Source of the DNA: Coriaria nepalensis
Taxonomy: Eukaryota > Streptophyta > Magnoliopsida > Cucurbitales > Coriariaceae
Direction: 5' to 3'
Assembly (NCBI GenBank): GCA_027186245.1
Contig: CP114482.1
Location: forward strand, 13,287,209-13,351,208
Length of the DNA: 64,000 nt
Part shown: positions 12,031-23,819 of the stretch, one piece after another
How positions within the stretch are numbered: position 1 is the first letter of the stretch
Layout of the letters: each line of letters begins with the position of its first letter
Notes under the pieces: model-generated
What the model saw: only the letters and a program-made list of their open reading frames with translations
Told to the model about the DNA's origin: nothing
Databases searched by the model: none
Program-made: the position numbers and the translations under genes

Positions 12031-14080
12031 TAAATTGTGTGAAGGACTTCGAACCAATTCCCTTTTTGCATTTAGAACGTGACTTTCATGCATAACTTGT
12101 AATTGATCTATTGATGGCAACTATGCATTTTTTTAGCCTTAAAGTCATATTTTTGCGTCTCTTTTAGTCAGTAAATCATTCTAAATCACTTCGAACGAAA
12201 TTCGGCCTTTAAACATGACTTTCGTGCGTAACTTGCAGTTGATCTATTGAAGGCAACAATGCATTTGTTTAGCCTTAAAGTCATGTCATTGAGTCTCTTC
12301 TAGTCATTAAATCATTCTAAATTAATTCGAACGAATTCTATTTTTGCCCTTCAAACGTTATTTTCTTACGTAACTTGTAATTAATCTATTGAAGAGAACA
12401 ATGCATAATTTTAGCATTAAAAAGCACATCACTCAGTCTTTTCAATCATTAAATTGTTTGAACGCACTTCGAACCAATTCTCCTTTTGCATTTAAAACGC
12501 GACTTTCATGCATGACTTGCAATTGATCTATTGATGGCAACTATGCATTTTTTTAGCCTTAAAGTCATATTTTTTCGTCTCTTTTAGTCAGTAAATCATT
12601 CTAAATCACTTCGAACGAAATTCGGCCTTTAAACATGACTTTCGTGCGTAACTTAGAGTTGATCTATTGAAGGCAACAATGCATTTGTTTAGCCTTAAAG
12701 TCATGTCACTGAGTCTCTTCTAGTCATTAAATCATTCTAAATTAATTCGAACGAATTCTATTTTTGCCCTTCAAACATTATTTTCTTACATAACTTGTAA
12801 TTAATCTATTGAAGACGACAATGCATTATTTTAGCGTTAAAAAGCATATCACTCAATCTTTTCAATCATTAAATTGTGTGAAGGACTTCGAACCAATTCT
12901 CTTTTCGCATTTAGAACGCGACTTTCATGCATAACTTGTAATTGATCTATTGATGGCAACTATGCATTTTTTTAGCCTTAAAGTCATATTTTTGCGTCTC
13001 TTTTAGTCAGTAAACCATTCTAAATAACTTCGAACGAAATTCGGCCTTTAAACATGACTTTCGTGCGAAACTTACAGTTGATCTATTGAAGGCAACAATG
13101 CATTTGTTTAGCCTTAAAGTCTTGTCACTGAGTCTCTTCTAGTCATTAAATCATTCTAAATTAATTCGAACGAATTCTATTTTTGCCCTTCAAACATTAT
13201 TTTCTAACATAACTTGTAATTAATCTATTCAAGACAACAATGCATTATTTTAGCGTTAAAAAGCATATCACTCAATCTTTTCAATCATTAAATTGTGTGA
13301 AGGACTTCGAACCAATTCTCTTTTCGCATTTAGAACGCGACTTTCATGCATAACTTGTAATTGATCTATTGATGGCAACTATGCATTTTTTTAGCCTTAA
13401 AGTCATATTTTTGCGTCTCTTTTAGTCAGTAAACCATTCTAAATAACTTCGAACGAAATTCGGCCTTTAAACATGACTTTCGTGCGTAACTTGCAGTTGA
13501 TCTATTGAAGGCAACATCGGATTTGTTTAGCCTTAAAGTCATGTCACTGAGTCTCTTCTAGTCATTAAATCATTCTGAATTAATTCGAACGAATTCTGTT
13601 TTTGCCCTTCAAACATTATTTTCTTACATAACTTGTAATTAATCTATTCAAGACAACAATGCATTATTTTAGCACTAAAAAGCATATCACTCAGTCTTTT
13701 CAATCATTAAATTGTTTGAAGGTACTTCGAACCAATTCTCTTTTTGCATTTAGAACGCGACTTTCATGGATAACTTGTAATTGATCTATTGATGGCAACT
13801 ATGCATTTTTTTAGCCTTAAAGTCATATTTTTGCGTCTCTTTTAGTCAGTAAATCATTCTAAATCACTTCGAACAAAATTCGGCCTTTAAACATGACTTT
13901 CGTGCGTAACTTGCAGTTGATCTATTGAAGGCAACAATGCATTTGTTTAGCCTTAAAGTCATGTCATTGAGTCTCTTCTAGTCATTAAATCATTCTAAAT
14001 TAATTCGAACGAATTCTATTTTTGCCCTTCAAACATTATTTTCTTACGTAACTTGTAATTAATCTATTGAAGAGAACAAT
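9700..14080. repeat. Six-unit duplication (offset 2517 bp): about 9.7-11.56 and 12.2-14.08 kb
   Basis: Units starting at 10060, 10479, 10898 and 11318 recur at 12577, 12996, 13415 and 13835, always 2517 bp on. Two private marks confirm shared descent: CATCGGATTTG in the A monomers of units 27 and 33 (near 10999 and 13516), and CATGGATAAC for CATGCATAAC in their C monomers (near 11250 and 13767). Both also have GAACAAAATTC at the start of the next unit. Similarity ends near 11560, where unit 28 switches to another subtype. Confidence 0.88.
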
Positions 14081-15429
14081 GCATAATTTTAGCATTAAAA
14101 AGCACATCACTCAGTCTTTTCAATCATTAAATTGTTTGAACGCACTTCGAACCAATTCTCCTATTGCATTTAAAACGCGACTTTCATGCATAACTTGCAA
14201 TTGATCTATTGATGGCAACTATGCATTTTTTTAGCCTTAAAGTCATATTTTTTCGTCTCTTTTAGTCAGTAAATCATTCTAAATCACTTCGAACGAAATT
14301 CGGCCTTTAAACATGACTTTCGTGCGTAACTTAGAGTTGATCTATTGAAGGCAACAATGCATTTGTTTAGCCTTAAAGTCATGTCACTGAGTCTCTTCTA
14401 GTCATTAAATCATTCTAAATTAATTCGAACGAATTCTATTTTTGCCCTTCAAACATTATTTTCTTACATAACTTGTAATTAATCTATTGAAGACGACAAT
14501 GCATTATTTTAGCGTTAAAAAGCATATCACTCAATCTTTTCAATCATTAAATTGTGTGAAGGACTTCGAACCAATTCTCTTTTCGCATTTCGAACGCGAC
14601 TTTCATGCATAACTTGTAATTGATCTATTGATGGCAACTATGCATTTTTTTAGCCTTAAAGTCATATTTTTGCGTCTCTTTTAGTCAGTAAACCATTCTA
14701 AATAACTTCGAACGAAATTCGGCCTTTAAACATGACTTTCGTGCGAAACTTACAGTTGATCTATTGAAGGCAACAATGCATTTGTTTAGCCTTAAAGTCT
14801 TGTCACTGAGTCTCTTCTAGTCATTAAATCATTCTAAATTAATTCGAACGAATTCTATTTTTGCCCTTCAAACATTATTTTCTAACATAACTTGTAATTA
14901 ATCTATTCAAGACAACAATGCATTATTTTAGCGTTAAAAAGCATATCACTCAATCTTTTCAATCATTAAATTGTGTGAAGGACTTCGAACCAATTCTCTT
15001 TTCGCATTTAGAACGCGACTTTCATGCATAACTTGTAATTGATCTATTGATGGCAACTATGCATTTTTTTAGCCTTAAAGTCATATTTTTGCGTCTCTTT
15101 TAGTCAGTAAACCATTCTAAATAACTTCGAACGAAATTCGGCCTTTAAACATGACTTTCGTGCGAAACTTACAGTTGATCTATTGAAGGCAACAATGCAT
15201 TTGTTTAGCCTTAAAGTCTTGTCACTGAGTCTCTTCTAGTCATTAAATCATTCTAAATTAATTCGAACGAATTCTATTTTTGCCCTTCAAACATTATTTT
15301 CTTACATAACTTGTAATTAATCTATTGAAGACGACAATGCATTATTTTAGCGTTAAAAAGCATATCACTCAATCTTTTCAATCATTAAATTGTGTGAAGG
15401 ACTTCGAACCAATTCTCTTTTCGCATTTC

Positions 15430-18259
15430 GAACGCGACTTTCATGCATAACTTGTAATTGATCTATTGATGGCAACTATGCATTTTTTTAGCCTTAAAGT
15501 CATATTTTTGCGTCTCTTTTAGTCAGTAAACCATTCTAAATAACTTCGAACGAAATTCGGCCTTTAAACATGACTTTCGTGCGAAACTTACAGTTGATCT
15601 ATTGAAGGCAACAATGCATTTGTTTAGCCTTAAAGTCTTGTCACTGAGTCTCTTCTAGTCATTAAATCATTCTAAATTAATTCGAACGAATTCTATTTTT
15701 GCCCTTCAAACATTATTTTCTAACATAACTTGTAATTAATCTATTCAAGACAACAATGCATTATTTTAGCGTTAAAAAGCATATCACTCAATCTTTTCAA
15801 TCATTAAATTGTGTGAAGGACTTCGAACCAATTCTCTTTTCGCATTTAGAACGCGACTTTCATGCATAACTTGTAATTGATCTATTGATGGCAACTATGC
15901 ATTTTTTTAGCCTTAAAGTCATATTTTTGCGTCTCTTTTAGTCAGTAAACCATTCTAAATAACTTCGAACGAAATTCGGCCTTTAAACATGACTTTCGTG
16001 CGTAACTTGCAGTTGATCTATTGAAGGCAACATTGGATTTGTTTAGCCTTAAAGTCATGTCGCTGAGTCTCTTCTAGTCATTAAATCATTCTGAATTAAT
16101 TCGAACGAATTCTGTTTTTGCCCTTCAAACATTATTTTCTTACATAACTTGTAATTAATCTATTCAAGACAACAATGCATTATTTTAGCACTAAAAAGCA
16201 TATCACTCAGTCTTTTCAATCATTAAATTGTTTGAAGGTACTTCGAACCAATTCTCTTTTTGCATTTAGAACGCGACTTTCATGCATAACTTGTAATTGA
16301 TCTATTGATGGCAACTATGCATTTTTTTAGCCTTAAAGTCATATTTTTGCGTCTCTTTTAGTCAGTAAATCATTCTAAATCACTTCGAACAAAATTCGGC
16401 CTTTAAACATGACTTTCGTGCGTAACTTGCAGTTGATCTATTGAAGGCAACAATGCATTTGTTTAGCCTTAAAGTCATGTCATTGAGTCTCTTCTAGTCA
16501 TTAAATCATTCTAAATTAATTCGAACGAATTCAATTTTTGCCCTTCAAACATTATTTTCTTACGTAACTTGTAATTAATCTATTGAAGAGAACAATGCAT
16601 AATTTTAGCATTAAAAAGCACATCACTCAGTCTTTTCAATCATTAAATTGTTTGAACGCACTTCGAACCAATTCTCCTATTGCATTTAAAACGCGACTTT
16701 CATGCATAACTTGCAATTGATCTATTGATGGCAACTATGCATTTTTTTAGCCTTAAAGTCATATTTTTTCGTCTCTTTTAGTCAGTAAATCATTCTAAAT
16801 CACTTCGAACGAAATTCGGCCTTTAAACATGACTTTCGTGCGTAACTTAGAGTTGATCTATTGAAGGCAACAATGCATTTGTTTAGCCTTAAAGTCATGT
16901 CACTGAGTCTCTTCTAGTCACTAAATCATTCTAAATTAATTCGAACGAATTCTATTTTTGCCCTTCAAACATTATTTTCTTACATAACTTGTAATTAATC
17001 TATTGAAGACGACAATGCATTATTTTAGCGTTAAAAAGCATATCACTCAATCTTTTCAATCATTAAATTGTGTGAAGGACTTCGAACCAATTCTCTTTTC
17101 GCATTTAGAACGCGACTTTCATGCATAACTTGTAATTGATCTATTGATGGCAACTATGCATTTTTTTAGCCTTAAAGTCATATTTTTGCGTCTCTTTTAG
17201 TCAGTAAACCATTCTAAATAACTTCGAACGAAATTCGGCCTTTAAACATGACTTTCGTGCGAAACTTACAGTTGATCTATTGAAGGCAACAATGCATTTG
17301 TTTAGCCTTAAAGTCTTGTCACTGAGTCTCTTCTAGTCATTAAATCATTCTAAATTAATTCGAACGAATTCTATTTTTGCCCTTCAAACATTATTTTCTA
17401 ACATAACTTGTAATTAATCTATTCAAGACAACAATGCATTATTTTAGCACTAAAAAGCATATCACTCAGTCTTTTCAATCATTAAATAGTTTGAAGGCAC
17501 TTGGAACCAATTCTCTTTTTGCATTTAGAACGCGACTTTCATGCATAACTTGTAATTGATCTATTGATGGCAACTATGCATTTTTTTAGCCTTAAAGTCA
17601 TATTTTTGCGTCTCTTTTTGTCAGTAAATCATTCTAAATCACTTCGAACGAAATTCGGCCTTTAAACATGACTTTCGTGCGTAACTTGCAGTTCATCTAT
17701 TGAAGGCAACAATGCATTTGTTTAGCATTAAAGTCATGTCACTGAGTCTCTTCTAGTCATTAAATCATTCTCAATTAATTCGAACGAATTCTATTTTTGC
17801 CCTTCAAACATTATTTTCTTACATAACTTGTAATTAATCTATTGAACACGACAATGCATTATTTTAGCGTTAAAAAGCTTATCACTCAGTCTTTTCAATC
17901 ATTAAATTGTTTGAAGGACTTCGAACGAATTCTCTTTTTGCATTTAGAACGCGACTTTCATGCATAACTTGTAATTGATCTATTGATAGCAACTATGCAT
18001 TTTTTAGCGTGAAACTCATATTTTTGCGTCTCTTTTAGTCAGTAAATCATTCTAAATCACTTCGAATGAAATTCGGCCTTTAAACATGACGTTCGTGCGT
18101 AACCCGCAGTTGATCTATTGAAGGCAACAATGCATTTGTTTAGCCTTAAAGTCATGTCACTGAGTCTCTTCTAGTCATTAAATCATTCTAAATTAATTCG
18201 AACGAATTCTATTTTTGCGCTTCAAACATTATTTTCTTATATAACTTGTAATTAATCTA
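15430..18259. repeat. Twenty-unit offset duplication (8389 bp), left copy
   Basis: This 2.8-kb stretch matches about 23820-26648 at an offset of 8389 bp, exactly 20 units. Unit pairs are 15931/24320, 16351/24740, 16771/25160, 17190/25579, 17610/25999 and 18028/26417. Shared rare marks are CTAGTCACTAAATC in the R1 B monomer (near 16917 and 25306), ATTAAATAGTTTG (near 17484 and 25873), TCTCAATTAATTC with GAACACGAC, and GACGTTCGTG. Differences seen include CGCTGAG at about 16061, CAATTTTT at about 16532, AAAGCTT at about 17877 and CGAATG near 18067 in this copy, and CGAATG near 24359 in the other. The match ends where unit 44 changes to GAAGACGAC. Confidence 0.9.
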
Positions 18260-18446
18260 TTGAAGACGACAATGCATTATTTTAGCGTTAAAAAGCATAT
18301 CACTCAATCTTTTCAATCATTAAATTGTGTGAAGGACTTCGAACCAATTCCCTTTTTGCATTTAGAACGTGACTTTCATGCATAACTTGTAATTGATCTA
18401 TTGATGGCAACTATGCATTTTTTTAGCCTTAAAGTCATATTTTTGC

Positions 18447-21400
18447 GTCTCTTTTAGTCAGTAAATCATTCTAAATCACTTCGAACGAAATTCTGCCTTT
18501 AAACATGACTTTCGTGCGTAACTTGCAGTTGATCTATTGAAGGCAACAATGCATTTGTTTAGCCTTAAAGTCATGTCATTGAGTCTCTTCTAGTCATTAA
18601 ATCATTCTAAATTAATTCGAACGAATTCTATTTTTGCCCTTCAAACATTATTTTCTTACGTAACTTGTAATTAATCTATTGAAGAGAACAATGCATAATT
18701 TTAGCATTAAAAAGCACATCACTCAGTCTTTTGAATCATTAAATTGTTTGAACGCACTTCGAACCAATTCTCCTTTTGCATTTAAAACGCGACTTTCATG
18801 CATGACTTGCAATTGATCTATTGATGGCAACTATGCATTTTTTTAGCCTTAAAGTCATATTTTTTCGTCTCTTTTAGTCAGTAAATCATTCTAAATCACT
18901 TCGAACGAAATTCGGCCTTTAAACATGACTTTCGTGCGTAACTTAGAGTTGATCTATTGAAGGCAACAATGCATTTGTTTAGCCTTAAAGTCATGTCACT
19001 GAGTCTCTTCTAGTCATTAAATCATTCTAAATTAATTCGAACGAATTCTATTTTTGCCCTTCAAACATTATTTTCTTACATAACTTGTAATTAATCTATT
19101 GAAGACGACAATGCATTATTTTAGCGTTAAAAAGCATATCACTCAATCTTTTCAATCATTAAATTGTGTGAAGGACTTCGAACCAATTCTCTTTTCGCAT
19201 TTAGAACGCGACTTTCATGCATAACTTGTAATTGATCTATTGATGGCAACTATGCATTTTTTTAGCCTTAAAGTCAAATTTTTGCGTCTCTTTTAGTCAG
19301 TAAACCATTCTAAATAACTTCGAACGAAATTCGGCCTTTAAACATGACTTTCGTGCGAAACTTACAGTTGATCTATTGAAGGCAACAATGCATTTGTTTA
19401 GCCTTAAAGTCTTGTCACTGAGTCTCTTCTAGTCATTAAATCATTCTAAATTAATTCGAACGAATTCTATTTTTGCCCTTCAAACATTATTTTCTAACAT
19501 AACTTGTAATTAATCTATTCAAGACAACAATGCATTATTTTAGCGTTAAAAAGCATATCACTCAATCTTTTCAATCATTAAATTGTATGAAGGACTTCGA
19601 ACCAATTCTCTTTTCGCATTTAGAACGCGACTTTCCTGCATAACTTGTAATTGATCTATTGATGGCAACTATGCATTTTTTTAGCCTTAAAGTCATATTT
19701 TTGCGTCTCTTTTAGTCAGTAAACCATTCTAAATAACTTCGAACGAAATTCGGCCTTTAAACATGACTTTCGTGCGTAACTTGCAGTTGATCTATTGAAG
19801 GCAACATTGGATTTGTTTAGCCTTAAAGTCATGTCACTGAGTCTCTTCTAGTCATTAAATCATTCTAAATTAATTCGAACGAATTCTATTTTTGCCCTTC
19901 AAACATTATTTTCTTACATAACTTGTAATTAATCTATTCAAGACAACAATGCATTATTTTAGCACTAAAAAGCATATCACTCAGTCTTTTCAATCATTAA
20001 ATTGTTTGAAGGTACTTCGAACCAATTCTCTTTTTGCATTTAGAACGCGACTTTCATGCATAACTTGTAATTGATCTATTGATGGCAACTATGCATTTTT
20101 TTAGCCTTAAAGTCATATTTTTGCGTCTCTTTTAGTCAGTAAATCATTCTAAATCACTTCGAACAAAATTCGGCCTTTAAACATGACTTTCGTGCGTAAC
20201 TTGCAGTTGATCTATTGAAGGCAACAATGCATTTGTTTAGCCTTAAAGTCATGTCATTGAGTCTCTTCTAGTCATTAAATCATTCTAAATTAATTCGAAC
20301 GAATTCTATTTTTGCCCTTCAAACATTATTTTCTTACGTAACTTGTAATTAATCTATTGAAGAGAACAATGCATAATTTTAGCATTAAAAAGCACATCAC
20401 TCAGTCTTTTCAATCATTAAATTGTTTGAACGCACTTCGAACCAATTCTCCTATTGCATTTAAAACGCGACTTTCATGCATAACTTGCAATTGATCTATT
20501 GATGGCAACTATGCATTTTTTTAGCCTTAAAGTCATATTTTTTCGTCTCTTTTAGTCAGTAAATCATTCTAAATCACTTCGAACGAAATTCGGCCTTTAA
20601 ACATGACTTTCGTGCGTAACTTAGAGTTGATCTATTGAAGGCAACAATGCATTTGTTTAGCCTTAAAGTCATGTCACTGAGTCTCTTCTAGTCATTAAAT
20701 CATTCTAAATTAATTCGAACGAATTCTATTTTTGCCCTTCAAACATTATTTTCTTACATAACTTGTAATTAATCTATTGAAGACGACAATGCATTATTTT
20801 AGCGTGAAAAAGCATATCACTCAATCTTTTCAATCATTAAATTGTGTGAAGGACTTCGAACCAATTCTCTTTTCGCATTTCGAACGCGACTTTCATGCAT
20901 AACTTGTAATTGATCTATTGATGGCAACTATGCATTTTTTTAGCCTTAAAGTCATATTTTTGCGTCTCTTTTAGTCAGTAAATCATTCTAAATCACTTCG
21001 AACGAAATTCGGCCTTTAAACATGACTTTCGTGCGTAACTTGCAGTTGATCTATTGAAGGCAACAATGCATTTGTTTAGCCTTAAAGTCATGTCATTGAG
21101 TCTCTTCTAGTCATTAAATCATTCTAAATTAATTCGAACGAATTCTATTTTTGCCCTTCAAACATTATTTTCTTACGTAACTTGTAATTAATCTATTGAA
21201 GAGAACAATGCATAATTTTAGCATTAAAAAGCACATCACTCAGTCTTTTCAATCATTAAATTGTTTGAACGCACTTCGAACCAATTCTCCTTTTGCATTT
21301 AAAACGCGACTTTCATGCATGACTTGCAATTGATCTATTGATGGCAACTATGCATTTTTTTAGCCTTAAAGTCATATTTTTTCGTCTCTTTTAGTCAGTA

Positions 21401-23061
21401 AATCATTCTAAATCACTTCGAACGAAATTCGGCCTTTAAACATGACTTTCGTGCGTAACTTAGAGTTGATCTATTGAAGGCAACAATGCATTTGTTTAGC
21501 CTTAAAGTCATGTCACTGAGTCTCTTCTAGTCATTAAATCATTCTAAATTAATTCGAACGAATTCTATTTTTGCCCTTCAAACATTATTTTCTTACATAA
21601 CTTGTAATTAATCTATTCAAGACAACAATGCATTATTTTAGCACTAAAAAGCATATCACTCAGTCTTTTCAATCATTAAATTGTTTGAAGGTACTTCGAA
21701 CCAATTCTCTTTTTGCATTTAGAACGCGACTTTCATGCATAACTTGTAATTGATCTATTGATGGCAACTATGCATTTTTTTAGCCTTAAAGTCATATTTT
21801 TGCGTCTCTTTTAGTCAGTAAATCATTCTAAATCACTTCGAACAAAATTCGGCCTTTAAACATGACTTTCGTGCGTAACTTGCAGTTGATCTATTGAAGG
21901 CAACAATGCATTTGTTTAGCCTTAAAGTCATGTCATTGAGTCTCTTCTAGTCATTAAATCATTCTAAATTAATTCGAACGAATTCTATTTTTGCCCTTCA
22001 AACATTATTTTCTTACGTAACTTGTAATTAATCTATTGAAGAGAACAATGCATAATTTTAGCATTAAAAAGCACATCACTCAGTCTTTTGAATCATTAAA
22101 TTGTTTGAACGCACTTCGAACCAATTCTCCTTTTGCATTTAAAACGCGACTTTCATGCATGACTTGCAATTGATCTATTGATGGCAACTATGCATTTTTT
22201 TAGCCTTAAAGTCATATTTTTTCGTCTCTTTTAGTCAGTAAATCATTCTAAATCACTTCGAACGAAATTCGGCCTTTAAACATGACTTTCGTGCGTAACT
22301 TAGAGTTGATCTATTGAAGGCAACAATGCATTTGTTTAGCCTTAAAGTCATGTCACTGAGTCTCTTCTAGTCATTAAATCATTCTAAATTAATTCGAACG
22401 AATTCTATTTTTGCCCTTCAAACATTATTTTCTTACATAACTTGTAATTAATCTATTGAAGACGACAATGCATTATTTTAGCGTTAAAAAGCATATCACT
22501 CAATCTTTTCAATCATTAAATTGTGTGAAGGACTTCGAACCAATTCTCTTTTCGCATTTAGAACGCGACTTTCATGCATAACTTGTAATTGATCTATTGA
22601 TGGCAACTATGCATTTTTTTAGCCTTAAAGTCAAATTTTTGCGTCTCTTTTAGTCAGTAAACCATTCTAAATAACTTCGAACGAAATTCGGCCTTTAAAC
22701 ATGACTTTCGTGCGAAACTTACAGTTGATCTATTGAAGGCAACAATGCATTTGTTTAGCCTTAAAGTCTTGTCACTGAGTCTCTTCTAGTCATTAAATCA
22801 TTCTAAATTAATTCGAACGAATTCTATTTTTGCCCTTCAAACATTATTTTCTAACATAACTTGTAATTAATCTATTCAAGACAACAATGCATTATTTTAG
22901 CGTTAAAAAGCATATCACTCAATCTTTTCAATCATTAAATTGTGTGAAGGACTTCGAACCAATTCTCTTTTCGCATTTAGAACGCGACTTTCATGCATAA
23001 CTTGTAATTGATCTATTGATGGCAACTATGCATTTTTTTAGCCTTAAAGTCATATTTTTGC
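18447..23061. repeat. Eight-unit duplication (offset 3357 bp): units 45-47 and 53-55
   Basis: Units at 18447, 18867 and 19286 match those at 21804, 22224 and 22643, 3357 bp apart. Both R4 copies carry CTTTTGAATC together with GAACGCAC, a combination not seen in other R4 units, and both units 46 and 54 end in GTCAAATTTTTGC instead of GTCATATTTTTGC (near 19275 and 22632). Private changes in the left copy include TCTGCC near 18494, TGTATGAAGG near 19585 and CTTTCCTGC near 19632. Confidence 0.85.
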
Positions 23062-23481
23062 GTCTCTTTTAGTCAGTAAACCATTCTAAATAACTTCGAA
23101 CGAAATTCGGCCTTTAAACATGACTTTCGTGCGTAACTTGCAGTTGATCTATTGAAGGCAACATTGGATTTGTTTAGCCTTAAAGTCATGTCACTGAGTC
23201 TCTTCTAGTCATTAAATCATTCTGAATTAATTCGAACGAATTCTGTTTTTGCCCTTCAAACATTATTTTCTTACATAACTTGTAATTAATCTATTCAAGA
23301 CAACAATGCATTATTTTAGCACTAAAAAGCACATCACTCAGTCTTTTCAATCATTAAATTGTTTGAAGGTACTTCGAACCAATTCTCTTTTTGCATTTAG
23401 AACGCGACTTTCATGCATAACTTGTAATTGATCTATTGATGGCAACTATGCATTTTTTTAGCCTTAAAGTCATATTTTTGC

Positions 23482-23617
23482 GTCTCTTTTAGTCAGTAAA
23501 TCATTCTAAATCACTTCGAACAAAATTCGGCCTTTAAACATGACTTTCGTGCGTAACTTACAGTTGATCTATTGAAGGCAACAATGCATTTGTTTAGCCT
23601 TAAAGTCTTGTCACTGA
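23482..23617. other. Chimaeric A monomer with mapped crossover (23554-23560)
   Basis: The A monomer of unit 57 starts as subtype R4, with GAACAAAATTC at about 23518-23528 and GCGT at 23551-23554. It continues as subtype R2, with CTTACAG from 23557 and GTCTTGTCAC downstream. An intact R2 reads GCGAAACTTACAG and an intact R4 reads GCGTAACTTGCAG, so the hybrid GCGTAACTTACAG places the exchange between 23554 and 23560. The B monomer that follows is R2 type. Confidence 0.8.
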
Positions 23618-23819
23618 GTCTCTTCTAGTCATTAAATCATTCTAAATTAATTCGAACGAATTCTATTTTTGCCCTTCAAACATTATTTTCTAACATAACT
23701 TGTAATTAATCTATTCAAGACAACAATGCATTATTTTAGCGTTAAAAAGCATATCACTCAATCTTTTCAATCATTAAATTGTGTGAAGGACTTCGAACCA
23801 ATTCTCTTTTCGCATTTCG

